64,000 nt of DNA, taken from positions 2,232,001 through 2,296,000 of the forward strand of contig NZ_CP041387.1 of NCBI RefSeq assembly GCF_007005445.1, given 5' to 3'. Positions 20,262 through 28,765 of the stretch are shown here, piece by piece. Both the position numbers and the translations under genes were made by a program. The DNA comes from Rhodopseudomonas palustris (GTDB lineage: Bacteria > Pseudomonadota > Alphaproteobacteria > Rhizobiales > Xanthobacteraceae). Under the pieces are notes generated by a model that worked only from the letters and a program-made list of their open reading frames with translations, had not been told where the DNA came from and made no database searches. Position 1 is the stretch's first letter. Every line of letters begins with the position of its first letter.

Positions 20262-20402
20262 TCGCGAGACGGCAATGCGGTGGCCTTCTGGCCTCGCCAC
20301 AAGTGCCGTGAGATCCGGGTTCACGCCGCAAGTCGGCGTGCCCGGAATGACGGCGGTGGGGTTGGACGAGCAAGCAAAGCCCGGAGCCCGCAGAGTGGAT
20401 CG

Positions 20403-20490
20403 GCGTAGCCGGGTGAGCGCAGCGATACCCGGGACTCTTCGTACCGCCGAGATGCCGCTCCCGGATGTCGCTTCTCATCCGGGCTACGGG
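20403..20490. repeat. Dispersed repeat (GTAGCCGGGTGAGCGCAGCG... type), copy 1
   Basis: Opens CGTAGCCGGGTGAGCGCAGC and closes CATCCGGGCTACGGGACTA, an imperfect long palindrome closely related to the copy at 21377-21474. The 140 bases before it contain further repeat-like debris and no gene. Confidence 0.65.
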
Positions 20491-20491
20491 A

Positions 20492-21133
20492 CTAGCTGCG
20501 CGGCGACTGGACGGCCGTCTGCCAGTGACGGTGAAGGGCCGCAACGTCGCCGCTGGTCAGGATTGGCATCGCAGCTCTCAGGTCGTCGTCGCTCCAATCC
20601 CACCAGCGAAGCTCGAGCAGCCGCGCGATGTCGGGGTCGCCAAACCGCTTTCGGATCACCTTCGCGGGGTTGCCGCCGACGATGGCGTAAGGCGCGACGT
20701 CGTTCGTCACCACAGCCCGCGCGCCGATCACCGCGCCGTCGCCAATTCTGACGCCGGGCATGACGATGGCTTCGGTGCCGATCCAGACATCGTTGCCGAT
20801 CACCGTGTCGCCGGCCGGTTGGAATCCATTTTCCGCGCCGGCAAAGGCTGGAACTTCAGGCATCCAGAAGTACGGGAACGTGCTGATCCAGTCGCTGCGA
20901 TGCCCCTGATTTCCGGCCATGATGAAAGCCGCGCCCGAGCCGATCGAGCAGAACGAACCGATCACGAGCTGGTCGACACCGTCGTCCGACAGCAGGAAGC
21001 GGGCGCAGTCGTCGAAGCCATGACCGTGATAATAGCCCGAATAGTAGCTGTAACGGCCGACCCGGATGTTGGGGTTGGTGACCAGGCGATCGAGCGTGAT
21101 GCCCTTGAAGGGGCTTTCGAAGACGTTATGCAT
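20492..21133 (-). CDS. CatB-like xenobiotic O-acetyltransferase
   Basis: A 213-residue left-handed beta-helix (hexapeptide-repeat) acetyltransferase very similar to the CatB (XAT) chloramphenicol acetyltransferase group. The match runs from the first residues ([11 protein letters not shown], against MENYFESPFRG in CatB) through [37 protein letters not shown] with the catalytic-type histidine, [11 protein letters not shown] and [14 protein letters not shown]. The ATG at 21133 fits that alignment; a TTG 12 bases upstream is less likely. Family members acetylate chloramphenicol or related hydroxyl compounds. Its real substrate is untested. It lies alone between two copies of one repeat family. 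Confidence 0.85.
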   Translation of the reverse strand: MHNVFESPFKGITLDRLVTNPNIRVGRYSYYSGYYHGHGFDDCARFLLSDDGVDQLVIGSFCSIGSGAAFIMAGNQGHRSDWISTFPYFWMPEVPAFAGAENGFQPAGDTVIGNDVWIGTEAIVMPGVRIGDGAVIGARAVVTNDVAPYAIVGGNPAKVIRKRFGDPDIARLLELRWWDWSDDDLRAAMPILTSGDVAALHRHWQTAVQSPRS

Positions 21134-21471
21134 CGTGAGGACCAATGGTTCGCAAGCCGCGCATGCGGCGATGGCTCACCCGAGCTTTCTCGGGTGACCG
21201 ACAGCGAGCGATCCGGCCGATCGCCTGCTGCAGCTTCCAGCGTCAGATCCGCGGAAGCGCGATGCCGGTGGTACTGTGTGTGGCCTTCATTCTCGCATGA
21301 TGGCGCATTCTGCAGCCCGAGCCAAGGTCGGCTCACTTGGCCGTCGGCGTCCTGTGGATTTGAAATCCAATCGTAGCAAGCGTAGCCCGGGCGAGCGCAG
21401 CGACACCCGGGTTTCTTGGTGCCGCCGAAGCGCTGCTCCCGGATCTCGCTTCGCTGATCCGGGCGACGGGA
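21134..21471. other. Intergenic region with repeat, no gene seen
   Basis: Between the catB-like gene start and the diguanylate cyclase end. The right third is the repeat at 21377-21474; the rest (21134-21376) shows no supported gene. Confidence 0.5.
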
Positions 21472-21474
21472 CTA
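21377..21474. repeat. Dispersed repeat (GTAGCCCGGGCGAGCGCAGCG... type), copy 2
   Basis: Opens CGTAGCCCGGGCGAGCGCAG and closes CTGATCCGGGCGACGGGACTA; it is a diverged copy of 20403-20490 and reaches the stop codon of the diguanylate cyclase gene. Confidence 0.65.
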
Positions 21475-22623
21475 CATCCCGCGATCGACGGTGCGGTCCC
21501 GGCCCGCTGCCTTGGCCTGGTACAGCCGGCTGTCCGCCAGCTTGTACAGTGCCGCCCAGTCGCCGGCCTCGCGGATCGTCGCCACCCCGAAGCTCGCCGT
21601 CACGGGCCGCGTATCCAGGCCAGGAATGCGACTGTTCGCGATGGTCTGGCGGAGCCGTTCGGCGCATTCGGCGGCATCGGAGGGCGAGGCGTCCGGCAGG
21701 AACACGGCGAACTCCTCGCCGCCCCAGCGGCCGACGAGATCGCCCTTGCGGGCGGTTCTGCGCAGGATCGCGCCGATCTCCTGCAGCACGACGTCACCGA
21801 CGTCGTGACCGAAACTGTCGTTGATCGATTTGAAATGGTCGACGTCGCACAGGATCAGCGCCGCGCCTGCGGGCGCGCGGCGCATCGGCGCCGCGATCTC
21901 CGCCTCGAAGCCGCGGCGGTTGAGCAGCCCGGTGAGATGGTCGAGGTCGCGTTCGCGGCGCAGATCGTCGATCAGGTCCGACACCGCCGCAGCCAGGATG
22001 GCCATCGCCAAGGCGGCGCCCAGCACCGCGAGCGACAATTGCAGCGTCTGCCAGAACACCGAGTCGGCGAACGCGAGTGGTCCACCCGACGGCGGCGAGG
22101 CGCCGACCGTGAACACGGTGCGGGGAAAGAAGTGCAGCCCGAACAGGAGCAGCGTCCAGAACAGGATGCGGTCGACCACGCGGCCGTGTCTGAGCTGCGC
22201 AAGCCGCAGCGCGGCGACGCAGAGCAGCAGTCCGTAGCCGAAGTTCTGCACATAGATGCGCGCGAGCAGACTGCGATCGACGTAGAAGAAGTAGTACAGC
22301 GCCAGGCAAAACGCGGCGAAGATCGCGACATCGATCCAGATGCCGAACGCCCTGCCCGAGCGGATCAGCACGCCTTCGACAGCCGCGATCACGGCACAGG
22401 TGTAGAGCGCGCCCGACACCATCGCGTTGAGGCCGGTGTCACGCGGCCAGTACAGAATCTGGCTCGACGCCCCGAGCGCGAACAGCGCACACGCTGCCGC
22501 CAGAAGCGCGAGATAAGGACGTCGCCGGTCGTAGCTCCAGGCCGCGAGAAACGCGACGCCGAACACGCCGATGATGCCTGGCCCGATCAGGGACAGCGTT
22601 ATTCTGACTACGGAACCCGGCAT
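21472..22623 (-). CDS. Membrane-bound diguanylate cyclase (GGDEF)
   Basis: A 383-residue inner-membrane signalling enzyme. About six or seven hydrophobic segments fill residues 1-215, and a C-terminal GGDEF domain follows (DHLTGLLNRRGFE to the end). The active-site motif is GGEEF, which is catalytically competent in many cyclases. An RxxD inhibitory site (RKGD) lies five residues before it, so product inhibition by cyclic di-GMP is expected. The ATG at 22623 (MPGSVVRITLSL) is preferred over an upstream start giving a charged extension. No EAL domain is present. The signal sensed by the membrane part is unknown. Confidence 0.88.
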   Translation of the reverse strand: MPGSVVRITLSLIGPGIIGVFGVAFLAAWSYDRRRPYLALLAAACALFALGASSQILYWPRDTGLNAMVSGALYTCAVIAAVEGVLIRSGRAFGIWIDVAIFAAFCLALYYFFYVDRSLLARIYVQNFGYGLLLCVAALRLAQLRHGRVVDRILFWTLLLFGLHFFPRTVFTVGASPPSGGPLAFADSVFWQTLQLSLAVLGAALAMAILAAAVSDLIDDLRRERDLDHLTGLLNRRGFEAEIAAPMRRAPAGAALILCDVDHFKSINDSFGHDVGDVVLQEIGAILRRTARKGDLVGRWGGEEFAVFLPDASPSDAAECAERLRQTIANSRIPGLDTRPVTASFGVATIREAGDWAALYKLADSRLYQAKAAGRDRTVDRGM

Positions 22624-23028
22624 TTCGAACGTCGCGACCTCACAGGTTGAATCTCGCGTCTTTTGCCGCCATCCGCTGTCTAAATCCCCCACACACTCGA
22701 TTCAATTTTAGCAAAGCGAAAGCTGCGCGATTGCGAGCGCGCTGGCGACGCCGAGCAGCGTCCCCGGACAGCGCTTCGCTGATCCGCGCGGCGGAATTCT
22801 CTGTCGCCGCTAGAGCGGATCATCGTTTGATTGAAACTATCCGACCTTTCCGGAGGCACTGAGTCCTCATCCTGAGGAGCCCGGCCAAGCCGGGCGTCTC
22901 GAAGGATGGGGCAACGCATTCCCTGCGGCACATGGTTCGAGGCGGCGCTACGCGCCTCCTCACCATGAGGTTGTGCGTGTGGCAGGCGGTGCGGATCAGC
23001 TCTGATTCTATCAAAAACAGAACTGAGC
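22624..23028. other. Intergenic region with repeat, no gene seen
   Basis: Between the diguanylate cyclase start and the tautomerase end. It contains the intact repeat at 22865-22970 and other repeat-like fragments (AGAGCGGATCATCG near 22813), but no supported gene. Confidence 0.5.
22865..22970. repeat. Dispersed repeat (CCTCATCCTGAGGAGCCCGG... type), intact copy
   Basis: Runs from CCTCATCCTGAGGAGCCCGG to GCGCCTCCTCACCATGAGG, with an inner CCCGGCCAAGCCGGG hairpin. It is the uninterrupted counterpart of the copy split by the IS110 element at 4309-5474. Confidence 0.75.
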
Positions 23029-23376
23029 TCACGCCTGCTTCAGCCGTTTCTTGTACGCCTCCGGGTCCATGTCGCGGATGTCGACGCTGAGGCTGTGAAT
23101 GTCGGGGCAGTGCTCGGTCAGGGTCTGGCGCAGCGCGGTGCTGAGCGCGACCTTCTGCTCCGGCGTGCGGCCGGCCAGCATGAATACGGCAAGATGCACG
23201 AAGCTGTCGCGCTTGCCGGCGACCAGATAATCGTCGTAGCCGCGGGCCCGCACCTTGATGTCGGCGGCGTGCATCACCCCGGTCGCCCCGGCGGTGACGG
23301 CGAGCTGCGCGATGATGCGCCCGACGCGGTCGCGGCCGAGATGATCGGCCGAATAGTCCATCACGAGGTGCGGCAT
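23029..23376 (-). CDS. 5-carboxymethyl-2-hydroxymuconate isomerase-like tautomerase
   Basis: A 115-residue tautomerase-fold protein. It begins MPHLVMDYS, so Met removal exposes the catalytic Pro1; the family's usual length is about 115-125. In homoprotocatechuate degradation (HpaF/CHMI) it isomerises 5-carboxymethyl-2-hydroxymuconate. No other hpa genes are in the window, so the role here may differ. It is divergent from the alpha/beta hydrolase gene across a 191-base gap. Confidence 0.8.
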   Translation of the reverse strand: MPHLVMDYSADHLGRDRVGRIIAQLAVTAGATGVMHAADIKVRARGYDDYLVAGKRDSFVHLAVFMLAGRTPEQKVALSTALRQTLTEHCPDIHSLSVDIRDMDPEAYKKRLKQA

Positions 23377-23567
23377 CGTCGCTCCGGTTCGCTCCCTACG
23401 GTCTCCGCGGGTGTTATTTGGCGCTCGCGAGCGTGATCAAGCCCGGGCGGCGGATCGACGCAAGCGCCACGGCGCTCATGGCCGTATGCGTAAATGCGAT
23501 CGACAGGCTGTTCGCGTTGCGGCAAAGCTCGCCGCCAACGAGACGCTGCACGTTCGATGGAGCCGCA

Positions 23568-24401
23568 ATGACCACCGACCGCCCTGCCGATCCCCGCGCC
23601 CGCTGGGCGTATCTGTCGCAGAGCGAGCGCGACGCCGCCTACGATGTAGTCACCGCGGTGAAGAACAGTGCCGAGCTGAGCGCCGAGCGCAACGCCGCAT
23701 CGGCGCAGGCGCGCGCCAGGCTGAGATCGGTGCTCGATCTGGCTTACGGCCCGCGCCAAAACGCCAGGATCGACCTGTATCCGGCCGCGCGGCCCGACGC
23801 GCCCTGCCTGGTGTTCTGGCATGGCGGCTATTGGCAGAAGAATTCGCGCGAGCTGTTCGCCGCGCTGGTCGAGGGCATCGCCGCGCACGGCTGGTCGGTG
23901 GCGATTGCCGGCTATTCGCTGGCGCCGGAGGTGACGCTCACCGACATCGTCGCCGAGAGCCGCGCCGCGCTCGACTGGCTCGCTGCGCACGGCGTCGCCG
24001 GGCCGGTGGTGACCTCGGGCTGGTCGGCCGGCGGCCATCTGGTGGCGATGACGCTGGACCATCCGCTGGTCACCGCCGGGCTGTCGATCGCCGGCGTGTT
24101 CGAACTCGGCCCGCTGCGCGACACCTTTTTGAACGCGGCGCTGCGCCTCACCGACGCCGAGATCGAAACGCTGTCGCCGCTGCGGCTGCCGCCGGTCAAG
24201 AAGCGGCTCGACCTCGCCTACGGCACCCGGGAGCTGCCGGCGCTGGTGCTGGACTCCCGCGATCTGCACGCGCGCCGCGACGCCGCCGGCGCGCCCGGCC
24301 GGCTGCTGCCGCTTCCCGGCCACGATCACTTCTCGATCCTGGCCGAACTGCGCCGCCCGGATGGCGCGCTGGTGCAGGCCGCGCGCGCGCTGATCGGCTG
24401 A
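23568..24401 (+). CDS. Alpha/beta hydrolase, kynurenine-formamidase-like
   Basis: A 277-residue alpha/beta hydrolase with the HGGYW oxyanion motif near residue 85 and the nucleophile elbow GWSAGGH near residue 147; the acid and histidine are probably in VLDSRDLH and PGHDHF. This motif set is shared by esterase-type arylformamidases (BNA7/AFMID-like), which release formate from N-formylkynurenine, and by small carboxylesterases. The ATG at 23568 follows a TGGAG ribosome site; a longer frame upstream lacks resemblance. No other tryptophan-degradation gene is present nearby, so the substrate is open. Confidence 0.78.
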   Translation: MTTDRPADPRARWAYLSQSERDAAYDVVTAVKNSAELSAERNAASAQARARLRSVLDLAYGPRQNARIDLYPAARPDAPCLVFWHGGYWQKNSRELFAALVEGIAAHGWSVAIAGYSLAPEVTLTDIVAESRAALDWLAAHGVAGPVVTSGWSAGGHLVAMTLDHPLVTAGLSIAGVFELGPLRDTFLNAALRLTDAEIETLSPLRLPPVKKRLDLAYGTRELPALVLDSRDLHARRDAAGAPGRLLPLPGHDHFSILAELRRPDGALVQAARALIG

Positions 24402-24419
24402 GGTGCCGCCCGTCCCAGC

Positions 24420-25211
24420 TCACCAGGTGGCGTCGAGACCGAGCAGGCCGAGGATCTGGCGGCGCAGGTCGGCCAGATATGGATCGCCGCGGTGACGCGG
24501 ATACGCCGCCTCCACGGCGAGATCGGCCTTGAGCTTCGCGGGACGCTCGCTGAACACCAGCACCCGCTGCGCCAGGAACAGCGCTTCCTCGACATCGTGA
24601 GTCACCAGCAGCGTCGTGAAGCCCTGGCGCTGCCACAGCGACACGATCTCGGTCTGCATGCTGAGCCGGGTCAGCGAGTCGAGTTTTCCGAGCGGCTCGT
24701 CGAGCACCAGGATATCGGGATCGTTGACCAGCGCACGGGCCAATGACACGCGCTGCGCCATGCCGCCGGAGAGCTGGTGCGGATAGGCGTTGGCAAAGCC
24801 GCTGAGCCCGACCATCGCCAGCGCCGCATCGACCCGGTGACGCTCGCTCTTGATGATGCCCTGCGCCTCGAGCCCGAGCGCGACGTTCTTCCACACCGTC
24901 CGCCATGGAAACAGCGTCGGATCTTGGAACACAACGACGCGCGACGGAAGTGGCCCGGCAATGACGCGGCCGTCTTCGAGCAGCCGGCCGGCGCGCGGCG
25001 GCTCGAGCCCGGCAACCAGCCGCAGCAGCGTGGACTTGCCGCAACCCGACGGGCCGAGCAGCGCCACGAACTCGCCCGGCGCGGCACTGAGTGTGACGTG
25101 ATCGAGCACCGGCAGCTCGGCACCGTCGATGTCGAAATGGTGGCTGACGTCGACGACATCGAGCGCAGCGCCGGCCGCCTGCGGCTGCTGCAATGCGACG
25201 GCGCTCACCAT
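24420..25211 (-). CDS. ABC importer ATPase, SsuB/TauB type
   Basis: A 263-residue ATPase of the nitrate/sulfonate/taurine ABC group. Walker A is GPSGCGKST, the Q-loop is VVFQDPTLFPWRTV, the signature is LSGGMAQR and Walker B is ILVLDEPLGKLD, followed by the THD switch. Its start overlaps the permease gene by seven bases, so the importer is one operon (binding protein, permease, ATPase). The substrate cannot be read from the ATPase. Confidence 0.92.
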   Translation of the reverse strand: MVSAVALQQPQAAGAALDVVDVSHHFDIDGAELPVLDHVTLSAAPGEFVALLGPSGCGKSTLLRLVAGLEPPRAGRLLEDGRVIAGPLPSRVVVFQDPTLFPWRTVWKNVALGLEAQGIIKSERHRVDAALAMVGLSGFANAYPHQLSGGMAQRVSLARALVNDPDILVLDEPLGKLDSLTRLSMQTEIVSLWQRQGFTTLLVTHDVEEALFLAQRVLVFSERPAKLKADLAVEAAYPRHRGDPYLADLRRQILGLLGLDATW

Positions 25212-26233
25212 TTCACGACACCCTTCTGCCAGACCAGCAAGCGGTCACGGACCTTGAACAACGCCGTAATGGCGCCGGAGCACAATAGCGACATCACCAG
25301 CAGAGCCGCATACATGTTGGCGTAGGCCGCCCAGCCCTGCGCCCATTGCAGGTACCAGCCCAGACCGGATTTGACGCCCATCATCTCCGCGACCACCAGC
25401 ACCGCGAACGATGCGCCGAGGCCCATGAACAGGCCGACGAAGACGTGGGGCAGCGCCGCCGGGATCGCGACCTTGAACACCAGGAACGACGGCCTGGCGC
25501 CGAGCGTGCGCGCGACGTCGTAGTAAGCATTAGACACGCTGGCGACTCCCGACCAGGTCAGCACCGTCACCGGAAATCCGGTCGCCAGCGCGATCAGGAA
25601 GGTCGATGCGCTCCAGCTCGACGGAAACGCGAAGAACGCGATCGGCAGCCACGCGGTCGCCGGCAGCGGGCCGATGAACCGCAGCACCGGATGCACCCAA
25701 TAACCGACCGCACGCGACCAGCCGATCGACACGCCGGTGACGAAGCCGGCCGCCGCGCCGATCAGATAGCCGCCGAGCTGCAACTGTACCGAGGCCAATA
25801 CGCTGTCGATCAGTTTCGGCAGATCGTCGGTGTAGACTTCGACGATCGCCTGCGGCGGCGGGAAGAACGGTTGCGGCAGCAGCCCAAGCTTGGCCGTCGC
25901 CGCTTCCCAGACTGCGAGCAGCACGCCGAGCAGCAACAGCCACGGCGACCGTCGCCGCACCGCCTCGCCGACCCGTCGCGACCACAAACCGATCACGGCC
26001 GCCAGCGCGATCGCGCCGCCGATCACGAAGGCGGCGATCGCCACCTCCTTGGTGCGCGACCAATCGCCGAGGTCGTCACGCCACAGGCACGACAGACCGA
26101 ACACGGTCCAGCCGACGCCCGCGGCGAAGCCGGCAGCATGCCCGCGCACAGCGCGCAGCAGCGGCGACATGCGGGACGCCACCTGCGTCCCGACATCGAG
26201 TTCGAGCGCCTCAGACGCGGAATACGTCGGCAT
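25205..26233 (-). CDS. ABC importer permease, SsuC/TauC type
   Basis: A 342-residue inner-membrane permease. It is longer than usual because two extra hydrophobic segments (about residues 35-95) precede the standard six-segment BPD domain. The EAA-like loop reads ARTLGARPSFLVFKVAIPAALP. The ATG at 26233 overlaps the end of the binding-protein gene by 23 bases. It should form the channel with the ATPase encoded downstream. Confidence 0.88.
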   Translation of the reverse strand: MPTYSASEALELDVGTQVASRMSPLLRAVRGHAAGFAAGVGWTVFGLSCLWRDDLGDWSRTKEVAIAAFVIGGAIALAAVIGLWSRRVGEAVRRRSPWLLLLGVLLAVWEAATAKLGLLPQPFFPPPQAIVEVYTDDLPKLIDSVLASVQLQLGGYLIGAAAGFVTGVSIGWSRAVGYWVHPVLRFIGPLPATAWLPIAFFAFPSSWSASTFLIALATGFPVTVLTWSGVASVSNAYYDVARTLGARPSFLVFKVAIPAALPHVFVGLFMGLGASFAVLVVAEMMGVKSGLGWYLQWAQGWAAYANMYAALLVMSLLCSGAITALFKVRDRLLVWQKGVVKW

Positions 26234-27296
26234 AGATCTTGTCCGCAAATTTGGTGGTGTCGGTCGAACGTTTGATCACCGAGACCGCTTTGAGGTCGTC
26301 GGCATACAGCTTCAGTTCGCTCTTGAGCTGCGGGCCGACCGGATGGTGATCGTGAGTGTGGTACTTGATCAGCGCCCGGATATCCTCCTCGGTGACGATC
26401 TTCGGCGCGTAAGGCAGGAACGACATCGCCGCCTTTTCCGGGTTGTTGGACGAAAATTCCGCCGCATCGAGCAGCGCTTGGGTCACAGCCCGCGCCACCA
26501 GCGGCTCGTCGCGGATCAGGCTGCCGCGCACACCGACGATGCAGCAGCTCACGTTGCGATAGATGCCGTCGAGGTTGGAGCCGATCTCCTTGAATTCGCC
26601 GTCCTTGAGGAAAGCGTGCGCCAGCGGATCGGACGCCAGCGCCGCCTGCGCCTCGCCCTTCTCCACCGCGAGCCGGACCAGATTTCCCGGATACTGCTTC
26701 CAGTCGACCTCCGTGGCCGGATCGATACCGGCCTTGGCGAGCTGGATCGAGAAGAAGTTCTTGCCCGGCCCCGCCTGATCGTCGATCGCCACCACCTTGC
26801 CTTTGAGATCGGTGACCTTGCTGATCTCCGAGTTGGTCGGCGCGATCGCCCGCAGGCAGCCACCGTGCGTTCCGGCGACGATCTTGACGTCGAAGCCCTG
26901 CTCCAGTGGTTTCAGCCAGCGCAATGCCATCCCGACACCGACATCGCTCTTCCCGGTGGCGATCGCTTCCAACAACTGATCTGTCGAACCCGAGAAATTC
27001 ACCAGCTCGACATCGAGATTCTGCTTCCTGAAGAATTCGTAGTCGACCGCGACCGGCACCTGCACCGAGCACACCGAATTGGCGTTCCAAGACAGTTTCA
27101 GCTTGCGCGGCGCGCCGGTCAGCACAGCATCGCCGGATGTGCGGCAGATCGGGAAGTCGGAGAGATCATAACCGACGGGCACCGTCGGGAACGCCTGAAT
27201 GCCGAACGCTCCGACCGGCGCTGCGACCACGCCCGCCGCCGCGCCGAGCAGTACGGAGCGCCGGCTGATAGGCCGACCTTTCTTTTGGTTGCTCAT
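26211..27296 (-). CDS. ABC importer substrate-binding protein, Tat-exported, SsuA/NMT1 type
   Basis: A 361-residue periplasmic binding protein. It has a twin-arginine signal (ISRRSVLLGAAAG) and a NrtA/SsuA-like fold: TDQLLEAIATGKSDVGVGMALRW, KGKVVAIDDQAGPGKNFF and EEDIRALIKYH. The ATG at 27296 has an AAAGGTGA ribosome site. Tat export suggests the protein folds, perhaps with a bound cofactor or metal, before export. Relatives bind sulfonates, nitrate, pyrimidine precursors or other small ligands; the ligand here is not known. Confidence 0.87.
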   Translation of the reverse strand: MSNQKKGRPISRRSVLLGAAAGVVAAPVGAFGIQAFPTVPVGYDLSDFPICRTSGDAVLTGAPRKLKLSWNANSVCSVQVPVAVDYEFFRKQNLDVELVNFSGSTDQLLEAIATGKSDVGVGMALRWLKPLEQGFDVKIVAGTHGGCLRAIAPTNSEISKVTDLKGKVVAIDDQAGPGKNFFSIQLAKAGIDPATEVDWKQYPGNLVRLAVEKGEAQAALASDPLAHAFLKDGEFKEIGSNLDGIYRNVSCCIVGVRGSLIRDEPLVARAVTQALLDAAEFSSNNPEKAAMSFLPYAPKIVTEEDIRALIKYHTHDHHPVGPQLKSELKLYADDLKAVSVIKRSTDTTKFADKIYADVFRV

Positions 27297-27689
27297 CAAT
27301 GTCACCTTTCAGTTCAAGAGCCCGGCGGCGACGTTCAGGAAGGTGTCCGATCCGTTACGACCGATTCCGCCGACGAAATTCAGTGCCGTCATGATCGAGT
27401 TCGGCTGCTAGCAGGTCAATGAAACGTCATTTCAAATGTCGCACGGAACAGAGAACGCGATGCGCGTCGCACGCGCCTCAGGCAGCAGGTGGACCGATCG
27501 CAGAGAACCACGTTCTCACCGGCGGCGCTCCGGCAGAATGATGCTGCTGATAGCAGCGACGCCAATTGCAGCCGGTACGGCTCACATCACGGCCCCGAGC
27601 GCCTTCAGCTCTTATCCGAGCGTCGCATTGCGCGGGCGGTCACAGTCGATTAGTGCGGGCCGACAATCGCTGCATCAGGATCTTACATC
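27297..27689. other. Divergent intergenic region, no gene seen
   Basis: Separates the importer operon from the DUF1847 gene and presumably holds both promoters. No palindrome or known regulatory motif stands out. Confidence 0.45.
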
Positions 27690-28355
27690 ATGGCCAAGCC
27701 GAAGCCCGACGCCATCACCTGCTCCGAATGCGGGCAGTTCAACTGTTATCGTCTCGACAAGCGCTATCCGGCAATCTGCGCCACGACCGATCTGGCGCCC
27801 GAGGAGCGACAGGAACTGGTGAGCCTATATACCGGCGATACGATCGACGCGACGCTCGCGCGCGCCGCGGCGGAGATCGAGGGGCAACACTATTGCAAGC
27901 TCAATCGTGTCGAAGAGACGGTTGCCTTCGCGCGCCGGATTGGTGCGACCCGGATCGGCATCGCCACCTGCGTCGGCCTGATCGAGGAGACCAAGCTGCT
28001 GGTCGAGATTCTCCGGCTCGCCGGATTCGAAACCCGAACCGCGCTGTGCAAGGTCGGCTCGATCGACAAGACCGAGATCGGAGTGCCGGAGGAACTGAAG
28101 ATCAAGGGCGGTCACGAAGCCTGCTGCAATCCGGTCCTGCAAGCCCGCATGCTCAATCGGGAAGAAACCCATCTCAACGTCATCATGGGGTTGTGTGTGG
28201 GACACGACTCGCTGTTCATCCGCCACGCCGAGGCGCCAGTGACGACGCTGGTGGTGAAGGACCGTGTGCTCGGCCACAACCCGGTGGCGGCGTTTCACAC
28301 CATCAAGACCTACTCCAGCCGGATGCGCGACGCGCGGCGCATGCAGGAGCTGTGA
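27690..28355 (+). CDS. DUF1847 cysteine-rich metal-binding-type protein
   Basis: A 221-residue DUF1847 protein. Cysteine motifs are near the start (CSECGQFNCYRLDKRYPAIC), a single HYC at about residue 68, IGIATCVGL, EACCNP and MGLCVGHDSLF. The pattern suggests bound metal or a cluster, and the family is often annotated as metal-binding, but no reaction is known. No signal peptide. It is divergent from the SsuABC-type importer; a shared role is possible but unproved. Confidence 0.8.
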   Translation: MAKPKPDAITCSECGQFNCYRLDKRYPAICATTDLAPEERQELVSLYTGDTIDATLARAAAEIEGQHYCKLNRVEETVAFARRIGATRIGIATCVGLIEETKLLVEILRLAGFETRTALCKVGSIDKTEIGVPEELKIKGGHEACCNPVLQARMLNREETHLNVIMGLCVGHDSLFIRHAEAPVTTLVVKDRVLGHNPVAAFHTIKTYSSRMRDARRMQEL

Positions 28356-28765
28356 GCCACGGATCACCGCCTCATGCTCGTCTCGGACGGCATCCCTGCG
28401 GTCCGCCATAAACGCCGTGATTCCGCAAGGTGGCAAATGACGTGACGCAACGTCGTCCTTGTGGACGCGCCGTCCGCATCCTGTTAAACTGGTAGCAGAC
28501 GACGGCACGCAACGCCGCTTGCGGTCCGGCACAAATCCCCAGCGACAGCATCGCGCAAAGAAGGGATCGACCACAGTCCCCACCCGAACGTCACGTCGCA
28601 CGCAGCGTCACCGCTGGCTCATCAGAATGCAGACGCGCTGCCGTCCGCTCGACGTGCCGGTCCGGCTCACCACACGTCACCGAACCAATCTCGTCCGACG
28701 GCCGCAGTTCGCTCTTACTCCATCGTGCCGAAGGAGCACCGCCCTTGCCAGATCGTGAGACCTCG
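28356..28765. other. Intergenic region, no gene seen
   Basis: About 410 bases between DUF1847 and the quinone oxidoreductase gene. Open frames across it have no family resemblance. No terminator with a T-run was found. Confidence 0.4.
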
